Assembly (NCBI RefSeq): GCF_003583405.1
Contig: NZ_QXEC01000002.1
Coordinates: 62,001 to 126,000, forward strand
Length of the DNA: 64,000 nt
From: Micromonospora radicis
Lineage (GTDB): Bacteria > Actinomycetota > Actinomycetes > Mycobacteriales > Micromonosporaceae
Reading direction: 5' to 3'
A program made the translations under genes and the position numbers. Of this stretch, positions 48,767 through 55,655 are shown in pieces (the first letter of the stretch is position 1; each line of letters begins with the position of its first letter). The notes beneath the pieces are model-generated. The model did no database searches and was not told the origin of the DNA. It saw only the letters and a list, made by a program, of their open reading frames with translations.

Positions 48767-50469
48767 GCGGCGGCCGGGCCGCCGCCGACGCCCGGCCGGC
48801 CCTGGCCGACGTCGGCCGTCGGCTGCTCGACCTGCTGCCGAACCGCGCCGACTGGCACGCGGTGCGGCGGGCGCCCCGTCGTGACCTGGTCGCCGGGCTC
48901 ACCGTCGCCGTCGTCGCGCTGCCGCTGGCGCTGGCCTTCGGGGCCACCTCGGGGTTGGGCGCGGAGGCCGGACTGATCACCGCCGTGGTCGCCGGGGCCG
49001 TGGCCGCCGTCTTCGGTGGCTCGAATCTCCAGGTCTCCGGCCCCACCGGTGCGATGACGGTGGTGCTGGTGCCGATCGTGGCCCAGTTCGGGGCGGCCGG
49101 GGTGCTGATGGTCGGCGCGCTGGCCGGGGTGATCCTCATCGCCCTGGCCGGCGCCCGACTCGGCCGCTACGTCCGATACCTGCCGGTGCCGGTGATCGAG
49201 GGCTTCACCGCCGGCATCGCCGTGGTGATCGCCCTGCAACAGGTGCCGGCCGCGCTCGGCGTCACCGACGCGCAGGGCGAACGGGTCTGGGCGATCGCCG
49301 CAGACGCGATCGTCCGGTTCGTCGGACACCCGCAACCCGGACCCGTCGCGGTGGCGCTCGGTGTCGCGGCGGTGCTGCTGCTCGGCGCCCGCTGGCGCCC
49401 CGGGGTGCCGTTCTCGCTGTTGGCGGTGGCCGCCGCCACCCTGCTCGCCGAACTGGCGCCGATCGAGTTGAGCCGCATCGGTGCCCTGCCGCAGACGCTG
49501 CCGGCGCCCTCGCTGGACTTCCTCGACCTCGGTGCGGTGGGTGTCCTGCTGCCCGCCGCGCTGGCGGTGGCGGCGCTGGCCGCGCTGGAGAGCCTGCTCT
49601 CGGCCACCGTCGCCGACGGTATGACCGTCGGTCAGCGGCACGATCCCGATCGGGAACTCTTCGGACAGGGCCTGGCCAACCTGGCCGCCCCGCTGTTCGG
49701 CGGCATCCCGGCGACCGCGGCGATCGCGCGTACCGCCGTGAACGTCCGGGCCGGCGCCGTCTCCAAGCTGGCCGCGCTCACCCACGCGATGGCCCTGGCC
49801 GGCATCGTCTTGGTGGCCGCGCCGCTGGTCGGCCGCATCCCACTCGCGGCGCTCGCCGGGGTCCTGCTGGCCACCACGGTACGGATGGTCGAGGCGGCAT
49901 CGCTGTGGGCGCTGGCCCGCTCCACCCGGGGCGACGCGTTGGTGCTGGTGCTCACCTTCGCCGTCACCGTCGTCTGGGACCTGGTCACCGCAGTGGCCGT
50001 CGGCGTCGGCGTCGCCGTGGTGGTGGCCCTGCGTGCCGTCGCCCGCAGCGCCCGACTGGAACAGGTCCCCCTCGACACCGGTGACCACACCGCCGAGGAA
50101 CAGGCCCTGCTCGCCGAACACATCGTCGCGTACCGGCTCGACGGGCCACTCTTCTTCGCCGCCGCGCACACCTTCCTGCTCCGCCTCTCCGACGTCACCG
50201 ACGTACGGGTGGTCATCCTGCGGATGTCCCGGGTCAGCACCATCGACGCCACCGGCGCGCAGGTCCTCGGCGACGCCATCCACCGCCTCCAGGGGCGCGG
50301 CATCACCGTGCTGCTCTCCGGCATCGTGCCCGGCCACGACGAGGTGCTCGACGCCCTCGGCGTGGCCGACCGGTTGCGCCGTGACGGTCTGGTCTTCCCC
50401 GACACACCGGCCGCCATCGCGTACGCCCGCACTCTCGCCCCACCAGCCCCCGACGCCAGCCACACCTGA
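48763..50469 (+). CDS. SulP family anion transporter with STAS domain
   Basis: This 568-residue SulP/SLC26-type carrier has about twelve membrane segments. Conserved stretches are RDLVAGLTVAVVALPLALAF, LQVSGPTGAMTVVLVPIV and LFGGIPATAAIARTAVNVRA. A cytoplasmic STAS domain occupies roughly residues 440-560 (VVILRMSRVSTIDATGAQVL). Family members carry sulfate, bicarbonate or other anions. Coupling to the ArsR gene by a four-base overlap (GTGA) suggests regulated expression. The N-terminus has a non-conserved leader of about 40 residues. Confidence 0.92.
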   Translation: MSGGRAAADARPALADVGRRLLDLLPNRADWHAVRRAPRRDLVAGLTVAVVALPLALAFGATSGLGAEAGLITAVVAGAVAAVFGGSNLQVSGPTGAMTVVLVPIVAQFGAAGVLMVGALAGVILIALAGARLGRYVRYLPVPVIEGFTAGIAVVIALQQVPAALGVTDAQGERVWAIAADAIVRFVGHPQPGPVAVALGVAAVLLLGARWRPGVPFSLLAVAAATLLAELAPIELSRIGALPQTLPAPSLDFLDLGAVGVLLPAALAVAALAALESLLSATVADGMTVGQRHDPDRELFGQGLANLAAPLFGGIPATAAIARTAVNVRAGAVSKLAALTHAMALAGIVLVAAPLVGRIPLAALAGVLLATTVRMVEAASLWALARSTRGDALVLVLTFAVTVVWDLVTAVAVGVGVAVVVALRAVARSARLEQVPLDTGDHTAEEQALLAEHIVAYRLDGPLFFAAAHTFLLRLSDVTDVRVVILRMSRVSTIDATGAQVLGDAIHRLQGRGITVLLSGIVPGHDEVLDALGVADRLRRDGLVFPDTPAAIAYARTLAPPAPDASHT

Positions 50470-50527
50470 CCGCAGACGGCCCGAACCGGTCTGTCGCCGG
50501 TGCGATGGATCTGTCGGATTCCGGACC

Positions 50528-50579
50528 GGTTCCAACAATTGGAACCCGGCCCGAAATATTTCACCTATTCGCAGGTGAA
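50528..50579 (+). terminator. Two consecutive hairpins after the SulP gene
   Basis: GGTTCCAA-CAA-TTGGAACC (50528-50546) and TTCACCT-ATTCGC-AGGTGAA (50560-50579) are two perfect short stems in a 257-base, relatively AT-rich spacer. They probably terminate SulP transcription and mark the edge of the accessory region. The rest of the spacer to 50726 has no convincing gene. Confidence 0.6.
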
Positions 50580-50726
50580 GGATGTCGATGGGGCGGGCGG
50601 CTATAAAACCTCACCGAAGGTGCGGATCTTAATCCCGTCCAGGTGCGACGGTACCGTCCACGGAACTCAGGGGCAGGGTTTTGTGGGGAGCGCCAGTCAT
50701 GACCGCGCAGGAATGCATGATGCGGA

Positions 50727-51416
50727 GTGCGTGAGGATTCGCCGCGCTGGGAGCAGATCAATCCCAGTGCCTACCTGCACGAGCAGGACGGGCTACGTGA
50801 GTTGTCGTCGTACCTGCCTGATGCCGAGCCGTACCACGTGTGGGCCAACGTACTCGGGTTGAAGCACTGGCCCGGCCGACTTTCGGGAGACGGCCACCGT
50901 TGGCAGCGGCGCCGGCCGCCGAACGGCAGACGATCCACCGTCGACAGTCCGCTGACTCTCGCCAACCGCAAGGCGAAGCGGCTGCGTAGTGTCATCGCCT
51001 ACTACGCCCCGGCCGAGCACGTGCCCTACCTGCCGGCACATCGCTACAAGCCATCCGGGCTGCGCAAGCGGGCGCAGTGGGAGCGGGTCTGGGCGCAGCA
51101 GCGGCTGGAGAACGCGGGCGAGGACGTGGACATCAAGGTGCCACCGAAGTGCACCTCGGCCGACTTCGCTAAGCCGTCGTACTGGCGGGTGCGCGGCAAG
51201 CTCGACGTGCCAAAGGAACGCTTCATCTCGTACCCGAAGGCGGGCTACCTGGACCGCAAACTCCAGGCGGCCTGGACGCCGGGCCGGCTCACCCGATCAG
51301 TTCTTCGCCGACCTAATCGACACCGAACTGTCCCAACTCAGCGCCGACCGGACAGTCTTGACCGAGCGGCGAGGCATACCTGGCGCGACAGTAGTTTCCT
51401 AGAATGGCCCTTATAG
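50727..51416 (+). pseudogene. Chimeric remnant of BREX type 2 genes pglW and pglX
   Basis: The frame starts REDSPRWEQINPSAYLHEQD, followed by GLRELSSYLPDAEPYHVWAN, the N-terminus expected of the PglW kinase. It then jumps to LKHWPGRLSGDGHRWQ, skipping about 25 residues of the NERD-like domain, and continues with SPLTLANRKAKRLRSVIAYY. From about residue 98 it changes to LPAHRYKPSGLRKRAQWERV and then TSADFAKPSYWRVRGKLDVP and KERFISYP, which is the C-terminal region of the PglX methyltransferase. The frame then shifts and loses similarity near 51,285. At least two deletions and a frameshift are implied. Identification rests on recalled family motifs. Confidence 0.72.
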
Positions 51417-51533
51417 CCGACGCTGGTCGTCGATGCCGACTTCTTCGACGTGCCGAAGGGCACCAAACTCAAGTCGATCACGCTCGACGCGGGCTTGTTC
51501 ACCTTCGCTGAGGACGCCGTCGTCGTCTTGTGA
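51286..51533 (+). pseudogene. Unassigned coding debris after the pglW/pglX remnant
   Basis: Two short protein-like stretches occur in different frames: DQFFADLIDTELSQLSADRT (from about 51,295) and VDADFFDVPKGTKLKSITLD, ending at a TGA at 51531-51533. Neither has a start or a recognised family. They look like further decayed fragments and may or may not come from the same BREX locus. Confidence 0.35.
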
Positions 51534-51577
51534 CCGGGGTTCCCGGCGGCAGCGCGGATCGCGCCGCTGCAGGGCCG

Positions 51578-51940
51578 TCAAGATGCCCAGTGGGAATGGG
51601 AGGCCCCCGGCCACGCCGGGGGCCTCGCAGTACGAGGGCCAGAGAGTGTGGGTGGGACAGGAGACGTGGCGCGGTGCCGGTGTGCGGTCGGCTCGGTGGG
51701 CGGTCGTGCCGGTGGGCCTTTGCGGACGGTCTGCAGTTCTGGGTCTGGGCTCTCGTCAGCGAGCCGGGCGCGTAGGTCGCCGACGAAGGCGATGACCTCT
51801 GCGCGACCGGTGGTCTCGCCGAAGCGGCGATCGACGGCGAGGAAGAACACTGCCGCGAGGTAGCGCGGAAGACCATCCCAGCTTTCAGCGTCAAGCTCGG
51901 CCTCGACCGCGTCGGTGGCGGCGTAATCGTCACGAACCAC
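51578..51940 (-). pseudogene. Truncated paralogue of the 52,013-52,438 gene
   Basis: The first 70 codons (AVEAELDAESWDGLPRYLAA, then VFFLAVDRRFGETTGRAEVI) align with residues of the next upstream gene (RIEARLDEIGWDGFPTLLGA). After SPDPELQT the similarity stops abruptly and the frame continues into a Pro/Thr-rich tail of no family type, so the C-terminal half is lost. Coding similarity also extends upstream of the only available start (PELPEYIRTVV), which supports decay. It is probably not functional. Confidence 0.6.
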
Positions 51941-52012
51941 CGTGCGGATGTATTCGGGCAGCTCAGGCTTGGTAGAGGGGTGTACCTCGTCGTCGCAATC
52001 CCTTGATTCAGC

Positions 52013-52438
52013 TCATACTCGGCTGGCCAGCGCTGCTGCCTCGGTGAGAAGTTCGTCCAGTTCTTCGTCGCCGACACTGCCATCGCCCAGGATGCTCAGG
52101 ATCACCAGTCCCTGGATCCGTCCGGCCATCTGGGGATCTATGGCGGTCTCGACATCGGGATCCACGGCGGCTCGGATCAGCGTCTCGGCTGCGTTGGCGT
52201 CGATTTCCGGAGTGCCGGGCGGGGCCGCCGCTCGAATGTCGGCCACGAACCGCATGATTTCGCCCGGTGATGTCCGCTCATCGAAGCGTCGATTGACCGC
52301 GAAGTAGAAGACCGCGCCGAGTAGGGTCGGGAAGCCGTCCCAGCCGATCTCGTCGAGGCGGGCTTCGATCCGGTCATTGGCCTCGTGGTCGCCCCTGACC
52401 ATCGTCCGGATGTAGTCGACCATCTCAGGGCTGCTCAT
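52013..52438 (-). CDS. Uncharacterised helical protein, family A (copy 2)
   Basis: This 141-residue protein begins SPEMVDYIRTMVRGDHEAND. A core GWDGFPTLLGAVFYFAVNRR follows, then a C-terminal helical part ending DEELDELLTEAAALASR. It has no signal peptide or membrane span. The same core is found in the truncated copy downstream and more distantly in the gene at 53,707. Its start overlaps the end of the upstream gene by 14 bases, so it is the last intact gene of the minus-strand operon. Function unknown. Confidence 0.7.
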   Translation of the reverse strand: MSSPEMVDYIRTMVRGDHEANDRIEARLDEIGWDGFPTLLGAVFYFAVNRRFDERTSPGEIMRFVADIRAAAPPGTPEIDANAAETLIRAAVDPDVETAIDPQMAGRIQGLVILSILGDGSVGDEELDELLTEAAALASRV

Positions 52439-53078
52439 CAGATCGCTTCCTCTCGCGGTGCTTCTTCACCATGTTCCAGACACCTCGAAATCCCACGACG
52501 ACTGCGCCAGCAGCCATGATGACCGATGCGACCGGGTGCTCCAACTGAGGGCGGTCGATCGGCGTGCCGGGGTCGGCGGCCGTGGACGTCGTGCTACCAC
52601 TGGATCCCGAGCCCTTCAAGCCCTTCTGTAGCTCGCGAAAGCCGGTGGTGATTGCCTGTTCGGCCTGCTTGAGGGTGTCCTCGGTGTCGTCTGACTTCTT
52701 GACGTGCCGGCGGAGGAACGCCTCGCCCTTGCGGCTGCGTTCCTCTGTCTCCTCGACCAGGTGGTCCCCAGACGGCGAAGCCGCATTATCAGTTCCGGCG
52801 GGCGCGGCGCCGGGGGCGATCGTGTTGACGTACGCGGTGATGTGGCCGGCTGCGTCAGACAACAGGCGGGCGTAGCGGCCGGCTTTGTCCCGGGCCACTT
52901 CGGCGTCGGTGACGGCGGCGCGTAACCGATGGTCGCTGCTTCCGCGCTGTACCTCGGTCAGTCGCGCCAGGGCCACTTCGGCGTCCGCCCGGGCGCGCAG
53001 CGCGGTGACGGCTGCGGCATCAAGTTTTCCGCGTACGGCAAGGAGCTGCGCGACCAGCTCGGCGATGCCGCCGCTCAT
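52425..53078 (-). CDS. Coiled-coil protein with C-terminal membrane segment
   Basis: This 217-residue protein has a long amphipathic helical N-terminal half (residues 5-85, for example LRARADAEVALARLTEVQRG). A Ser/Gly/Asp-rich linker and a second charged helical part follow (RHVKKSDDTEDTLKQAEQAI). A single hydrophobic stretch near residues 182-202 (ASVIMAAGAVVVGFRGVW) precedes a strongly basic tail (KKHRERKRSDEQ). This fits a tail-anchored membrane protein facing the cytoplasm. It overlaps the upstream gene by four bases. No family is recognised with certainty; it may belong with DUF6244-like actinobacterial proteins. Confidence 0.68.
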   Translation of the reverse strand: MSGGIAELVAQLLAVRGKLDAAAVTALRARADAEVALARLTEVQRGSSDHRLRAAVTDAEVARDKAGRYARLLSDAAGHITAYVNTIAPGAAPAGTDNAASPSGDHLVEETEERSRKGEAFLRRHVKKSDDTEDTLKQAEQAITTGFRELQKGLKGSGSSGSTTSTAADPGTPIDRPQLEHPVASVIMAAGAVVVGFRGVWNMVKKHRERKRSDEQP

Positions 53079-53335
53079 CCGAGTCGGGTGAGGTAGTCGC
53101 CTGCGTGTTCAGCGGTGCCGTTGAAGCGGCGGCGAGTCGGTTCGACCTCTGCCTTGGCGGCGGCAAGTGCCTGCTGAGTGTTGGTCACGTGCTCGTGGTG
53201 GCTGCCGCGCAGGACGGCGTTCGCTGCTCCGGTTGCTGCTTCGGCCTCGGAGACAGCCTTGTCGAACACCCGTTGTCCCTGGCGGGCGGCTTCGATGGCG
53301 GCGCGGAGGGCCGCCTTTACCTCGCCAACGCTCAT
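53075..53335 (-). CDS. Small helical (WXG100-like length) protein
   Basis: This is an 86-residue, two-helix protein: VGEVKAALRAAIEAARQGQR and, after a GSHHEH turn, THTQQALAAAKAEVE-type helix (NTQQALAAAKAEVEPTRRR). Length and helical hairpin recall ESX/WXG100 substrates, but no WXG motif or YxxxD/E export tail is present. Its first helix resembles that of the next upstream gene (VKAALIQAAEQG). Both neighbours are on the same strand; the stop overlaps the following start. Confidence 0.65.
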   Translation of the reverse strand: MSVGEVKAALRAAIEAARQGQRVFDKAVSEAEAATGAANAVLRGSHHEHVTNTQQALAAAKAEVEPTRRRFNGTAEHAGDYLTRLG

Positions 53336-53350
53336 GGCGACCGTCGGGGC

Positions 53351-53614
53351 TCAGCCGAGGATGCCGACGTAGCGGCGGGCAGCCTCCGAGCTGCCCTGCA
53401 CGAGCGTCATGGCCTCGGCCAAGCGTTGCTTGCTCTGCTCGCCTCGGGCGATTGCCTCGGCGATCGTCGGGTGGCCGGTGCCAGCGGCGACGGCACGCAG
53501 CCGGGTCAGCATCTGCTCGGTGTTCTCGGCGGCGGCCCGGATCTGGTTGATCGTGGCGTTGCCCTGCTCGGCTGCCTGTATCAGTGCCGCTTTGACCTGT
53601 TCGATGCTGGCCAT
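53351..53614 (-). CDS. Small helical (WXG100-like length) protein, second copy
   Basis: This 87-residue protein starts ASIEQVKAALIQAAEQGNAT. A long helix continues with QIRAAAENTEQMLTRLRAV, then a second with IARGEQSKQRLAEAMTLVQG, ending RRYVGILG. It parallels its downstream neighbour in length and layout (VKAAL start, YVGILG versus YLTRLG end), so the two are probably distant paralogues. The ATG at 53614 is preferred; the longer frame has a non-conserved Arg-rich leader. Confidence 0.65.
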   Translation of the reverse strand: MASIEQVKAALIQAAEQGNATINQIRAAAENTEQMLTRLRAVAAGTGHPTIAEAIARGEQSKQRLAEAMTLVQGSSEAARRYVGILG

Positions 53615-53706
53615 GCTGTCCCTCCGTCGGCCGTCCGCAACGTGGATCACGTCTGAGTAGTCGGACGGACACTATCGGAGATGAATGCGATTCGCTGCCC
53701 GGTGGG

Positions 53707-54138
53707 CTACAGGTAGTCAGCGGCGATGCTTTCTGCGTCTGCAAGGAACGCCTCAAGCTCGGGTTCGGTGTGGTGGCCATCCTGGAGCAGCGTGCCGAGG
53801 AAGACGATCTGCATCTGGAGGGCGGTCTCGGGGCTGAGATTGTCGATCAGATCAACCTTGCCGAGCGCGGCCTGGACGAGTGCTTCCATCTCCCGGATGG
53901 GTAGTGACTGCGCGGCCGGGAACCGCGATCGCGTCTCGGCGACGAAGCGAGCTACGTCGGTGCGGGAGTGGCCGGCGGCGAAGCGCTCGTTGAGCGCGAT
54001 GGCGAAGGCCGCAGCGATCACCTGGAGGCCACCGTGCCAGCCGGTGGTCTCCAGGTCGTCCAGGAGCCGATCAACCGTGCCCCAATCACGACGCGCCATC
54101 GCGTGGATCAGGTCGCTGAATTTCGTCCGTACGTCCAC
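53707..54138 (-). CDS. Uncharacterised helical protein, family A (copy 3)
   Basis: This 143-residue protein starts DVRTKFSDLIHAMARRDWGT. It contains TGWHGGLQVIAAAFAIALNE, which corresponds to GWDGFPTLLGAVFYFAVNRR of the gene at 52,013, and ends EPELEAFLADAESIAADYL as its paralogue ends DEELDELLTEAAALASR. It is the promoter-proximal gene of the minus-strand cluster. Members of this family flank the helical genes on both sides, suggesting a functional unit. Function unknown. Confidence 0.68.
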   Translation of the reverse strand: MDVRTKFSDLIHAMARRDWGTVDRLLDDLETTGWHGGLQVIAAAFAIALNERFAAGHSRTDVARFVAETRSRFPAAQSLPIREMEALVQAALGKVDLIDNLSPETALQMQIVFLGTLLQDGHHTEPELEAFLADAESIAADYL

Positions 54139-54257
54139 GAGGTGGTAACTCGCGCGCCCCCCAAAAGTGATCAGCGGGAGGCTGCCGAGGCTGACGGCCG
54201 ACCGGGAACCCCCACAAAACGCTCAGCGTTCGGCGAAGCTGCGGGCGATGACTGTCA

Positions 54258-54302
54258 ATCTTGGACACTTTTCGTTCGAGCCGAACGGAAAGTGTCCAAG
54301 AT
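54258..54302 (-). terminator. 21-bp inverted repeat after the DUF397 gene
   Basis: The arms 54258-54278 and 54282-54302 (containing CTTGGACACTTT and AAAGTGTCCAAG) pair over 21 bp with one G-T mismatch around a three-base loop. It lies 25 bases past the DUF397 stop and 120 bases before the next minus-strand start, so it probably insulates the two transcription units. Confidence 0.78.
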
Positions 54303-54327
54303 CTTCAGGCTCTGCCAGGTCTGTGGG

Positions 54328-54522
54328 TCAGTTGGTGGTGCGGGTGGTGGTGAGGAAGGTGGTCCAGGCGGTGGGGGTGAAGGTGAGGGCGGGGCCGTGG
54401 GGGTCTTTGCTGTCGCGTACGGCGATGACGCCGGGCAGGTTGTCGGCGACCTCGACGCACTCACCGCCGTTGCTGCCGCTGCGGGTGCTCTTGCGCCAGC
54501 GGGCGCCGGTCAGATCAACCAT
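54328..54522 (-). CDS. DUF397 domain protein
   Basis: This 64-residue protein is a typical DUF397 member: ARWRKSTRSGSNGGECVEVA, then VIAVRDSKDPHGPALTFTPT and a final WTTFL. Its start overlaps the end of the upstream DUF5753 regulator by eight bases. Such pairs are abundant in Streptomyces and Micromonospora and have been proposed to work as regulator-antagonist or toxin-antitoxin-like units. Confidence 0.92.
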   Translation of the reverse strand: MVDLTGARWRKSTRSGSNGGECVEVADNLPGVIAVRDSKDPHGPALTFTPTAWTTFLTTTRTTN

Positions 54523-55396
54523 GGTGGACCTCCCCGATGATCTTGTTGATCAGGTGCCTTGATTGTGCTTCATCAAGGGCGAGCTGTTCCAGGCTCGCCC
54601 ATACCTTTTCGTAGGCAGCAAACTCTTCGGGGCGATCGAGGTACAGAGCGCCTGTCCAGGACTCGCTGTAGATCACGGGCGGTTCAGGAGTCGCGCGGTT
54701 CTTGAGCGGGAAGTTGAGCATCACGAAGGAGCCTGCCTCCACGCCACGATGCAACCCAGCCGTGAGCGGCAGAATGCGGATCGAGGTGGTCGGCGTCTCG
54801 GAGATTGTCAGCAGGTGGTGCAGCTGACTTGTCATGGTCTCGGCGCTGCCCACCGTGCGCAGCAGGGCTGATTCGGAGATGATCACATCCAGCGTTGGGG
54901 GCGCGGGCATCCGGCGGGTGAGCAGGGATTGGCGCTGGAGTCGGACCTGCACGAGCCGTTCCCGCTCCTCGTTGCTCACCTCCGTGCGGTGCTGGTAGAC
55001 GCCGAGCGCGTAGTCCCGTTGTTGCAGCAAACCTGGCAGCATCGCCTCGTTGAAGAAGCGGAGTCGGCAGGCGGCGGATTCGAGGCCGACGTATAGCTCG
55101 AACCAGTCGGGGATGGCGTCGCCGTACGCGTGCCACCAGCCTTTTGCTTTTGTCTCGGCGGCTAGTGCGGTCAGCGCGCGGGTCAGGTCGCTGCGGGCGA
55201 CGTACAGGTCGCACATGGCGCGGACGTCGACGCCGCGTACGGAGCCGAGGCCGCTCTCGATCCGCCACACCTTCTGGCGGCTGCACTCCAGCGCCTCGGC
55301 GGCGGCGTCGAGGGTGATCCCGGCTTCGGTGCGCAGGTCACGCAGGGTCCTGCCGAGCTGGCGTCGGGGCACTGTCGACCCCATGTCTTCGGCCAT
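54515..55396 (-). CDS. XRE-type helix-turn-helix regulator with DUF5753
   Basis: This 293-residue regulator has an N-terminal Xre helix-turn-helix (RRQLGRTLRDLRTEAGITLD, then AAAEALECSRQKVWRIESGL). A DUF5753 domain follows (GLESAACRLRFFNEAMLPGL, DYALGVYQHRTEV, VMLNFPLKNR and YLDRPEEFAAYEKVW). The ATG at 55396 follows GGAGG on this strand; an open frame continues upstream without family support. It is co-transcribed with the overlapping DUF397 gene and divergent from the cysteine-rich protein gene. Confidence 0.92.
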   Translation of the reverse strand: MAEDMGSTVPRRQLGRTLRDLRTEAGITLDAAAEALECSRQKVWRIESGLGSVRGVDVRAMCDLYVARSDLTRALTALAAETKAKGWWHAYGDAIPDWFELYVGLESAACRLRFFNEAMLPGLLQQRDYALGVYQHRTEVSNEERERLVQVRLQRQSLLTRRMPAPPTLDVIISESALLRTVGSAETMTSQLHHLLTISETPTTSIRILPLTAGLHRGVEAGSFVMLNFPLKNRATPEPPVIYSESWTGALYLDRPEEFAAYEKVWASLEQLALDEAQSRHLINKIIGEVHHG

Positions 55397-55655
55397 CGCG
55401 CCCTCCTTCCTGTGTGTTTTTGCAACATCCTGACGGTGGTTGTCGAACTCGGAATTGGTGCACACAAGCAGTTGATCAGTATGACGCGACATTCATTGTG
55501 ATGGTGTTTCCGACCCTACAAGATGAGCCGGACAACAGCGATGACCGAGACGTCAATTCTGAACCGATCAGTCCCTTGTGGAAAGGGCGGTGTAGGCCCG
55601 TGCGCGCATTCATTCAACCGGAGGCACGCCTCAGCGAAGCCACGGCGGGTGAGCG
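55397..55655. promoter_or_regulatory. Divergent AT-richer regulatory spacer
   Basis: This 259-base spacer between the divergent regulator and zinc-module genes is noticeably less GC-rich (for example TTCATTGTGATGGTGTTTCC near 55,491). It probably holds both promoters, but no confident -35/-10 pair or operator could be assigned and no gene was seen in it. Confidence 0.4.

Noticed and set aside
50500..50862. Plus-strand frame across the SulP-BREX spacer
   Set aside because: It runs through two hairpins and into the pglW-like frame in another phase. The peptide shows no family resemblance.
53075..53614. Calling the two small helical proteins ESX/WXG100 substrates
   Set aside because: Length and helical hairpins fit, but neither has a WXG motif or a YxxxD/E export signal, and no type VII secretion gene lies in the window.
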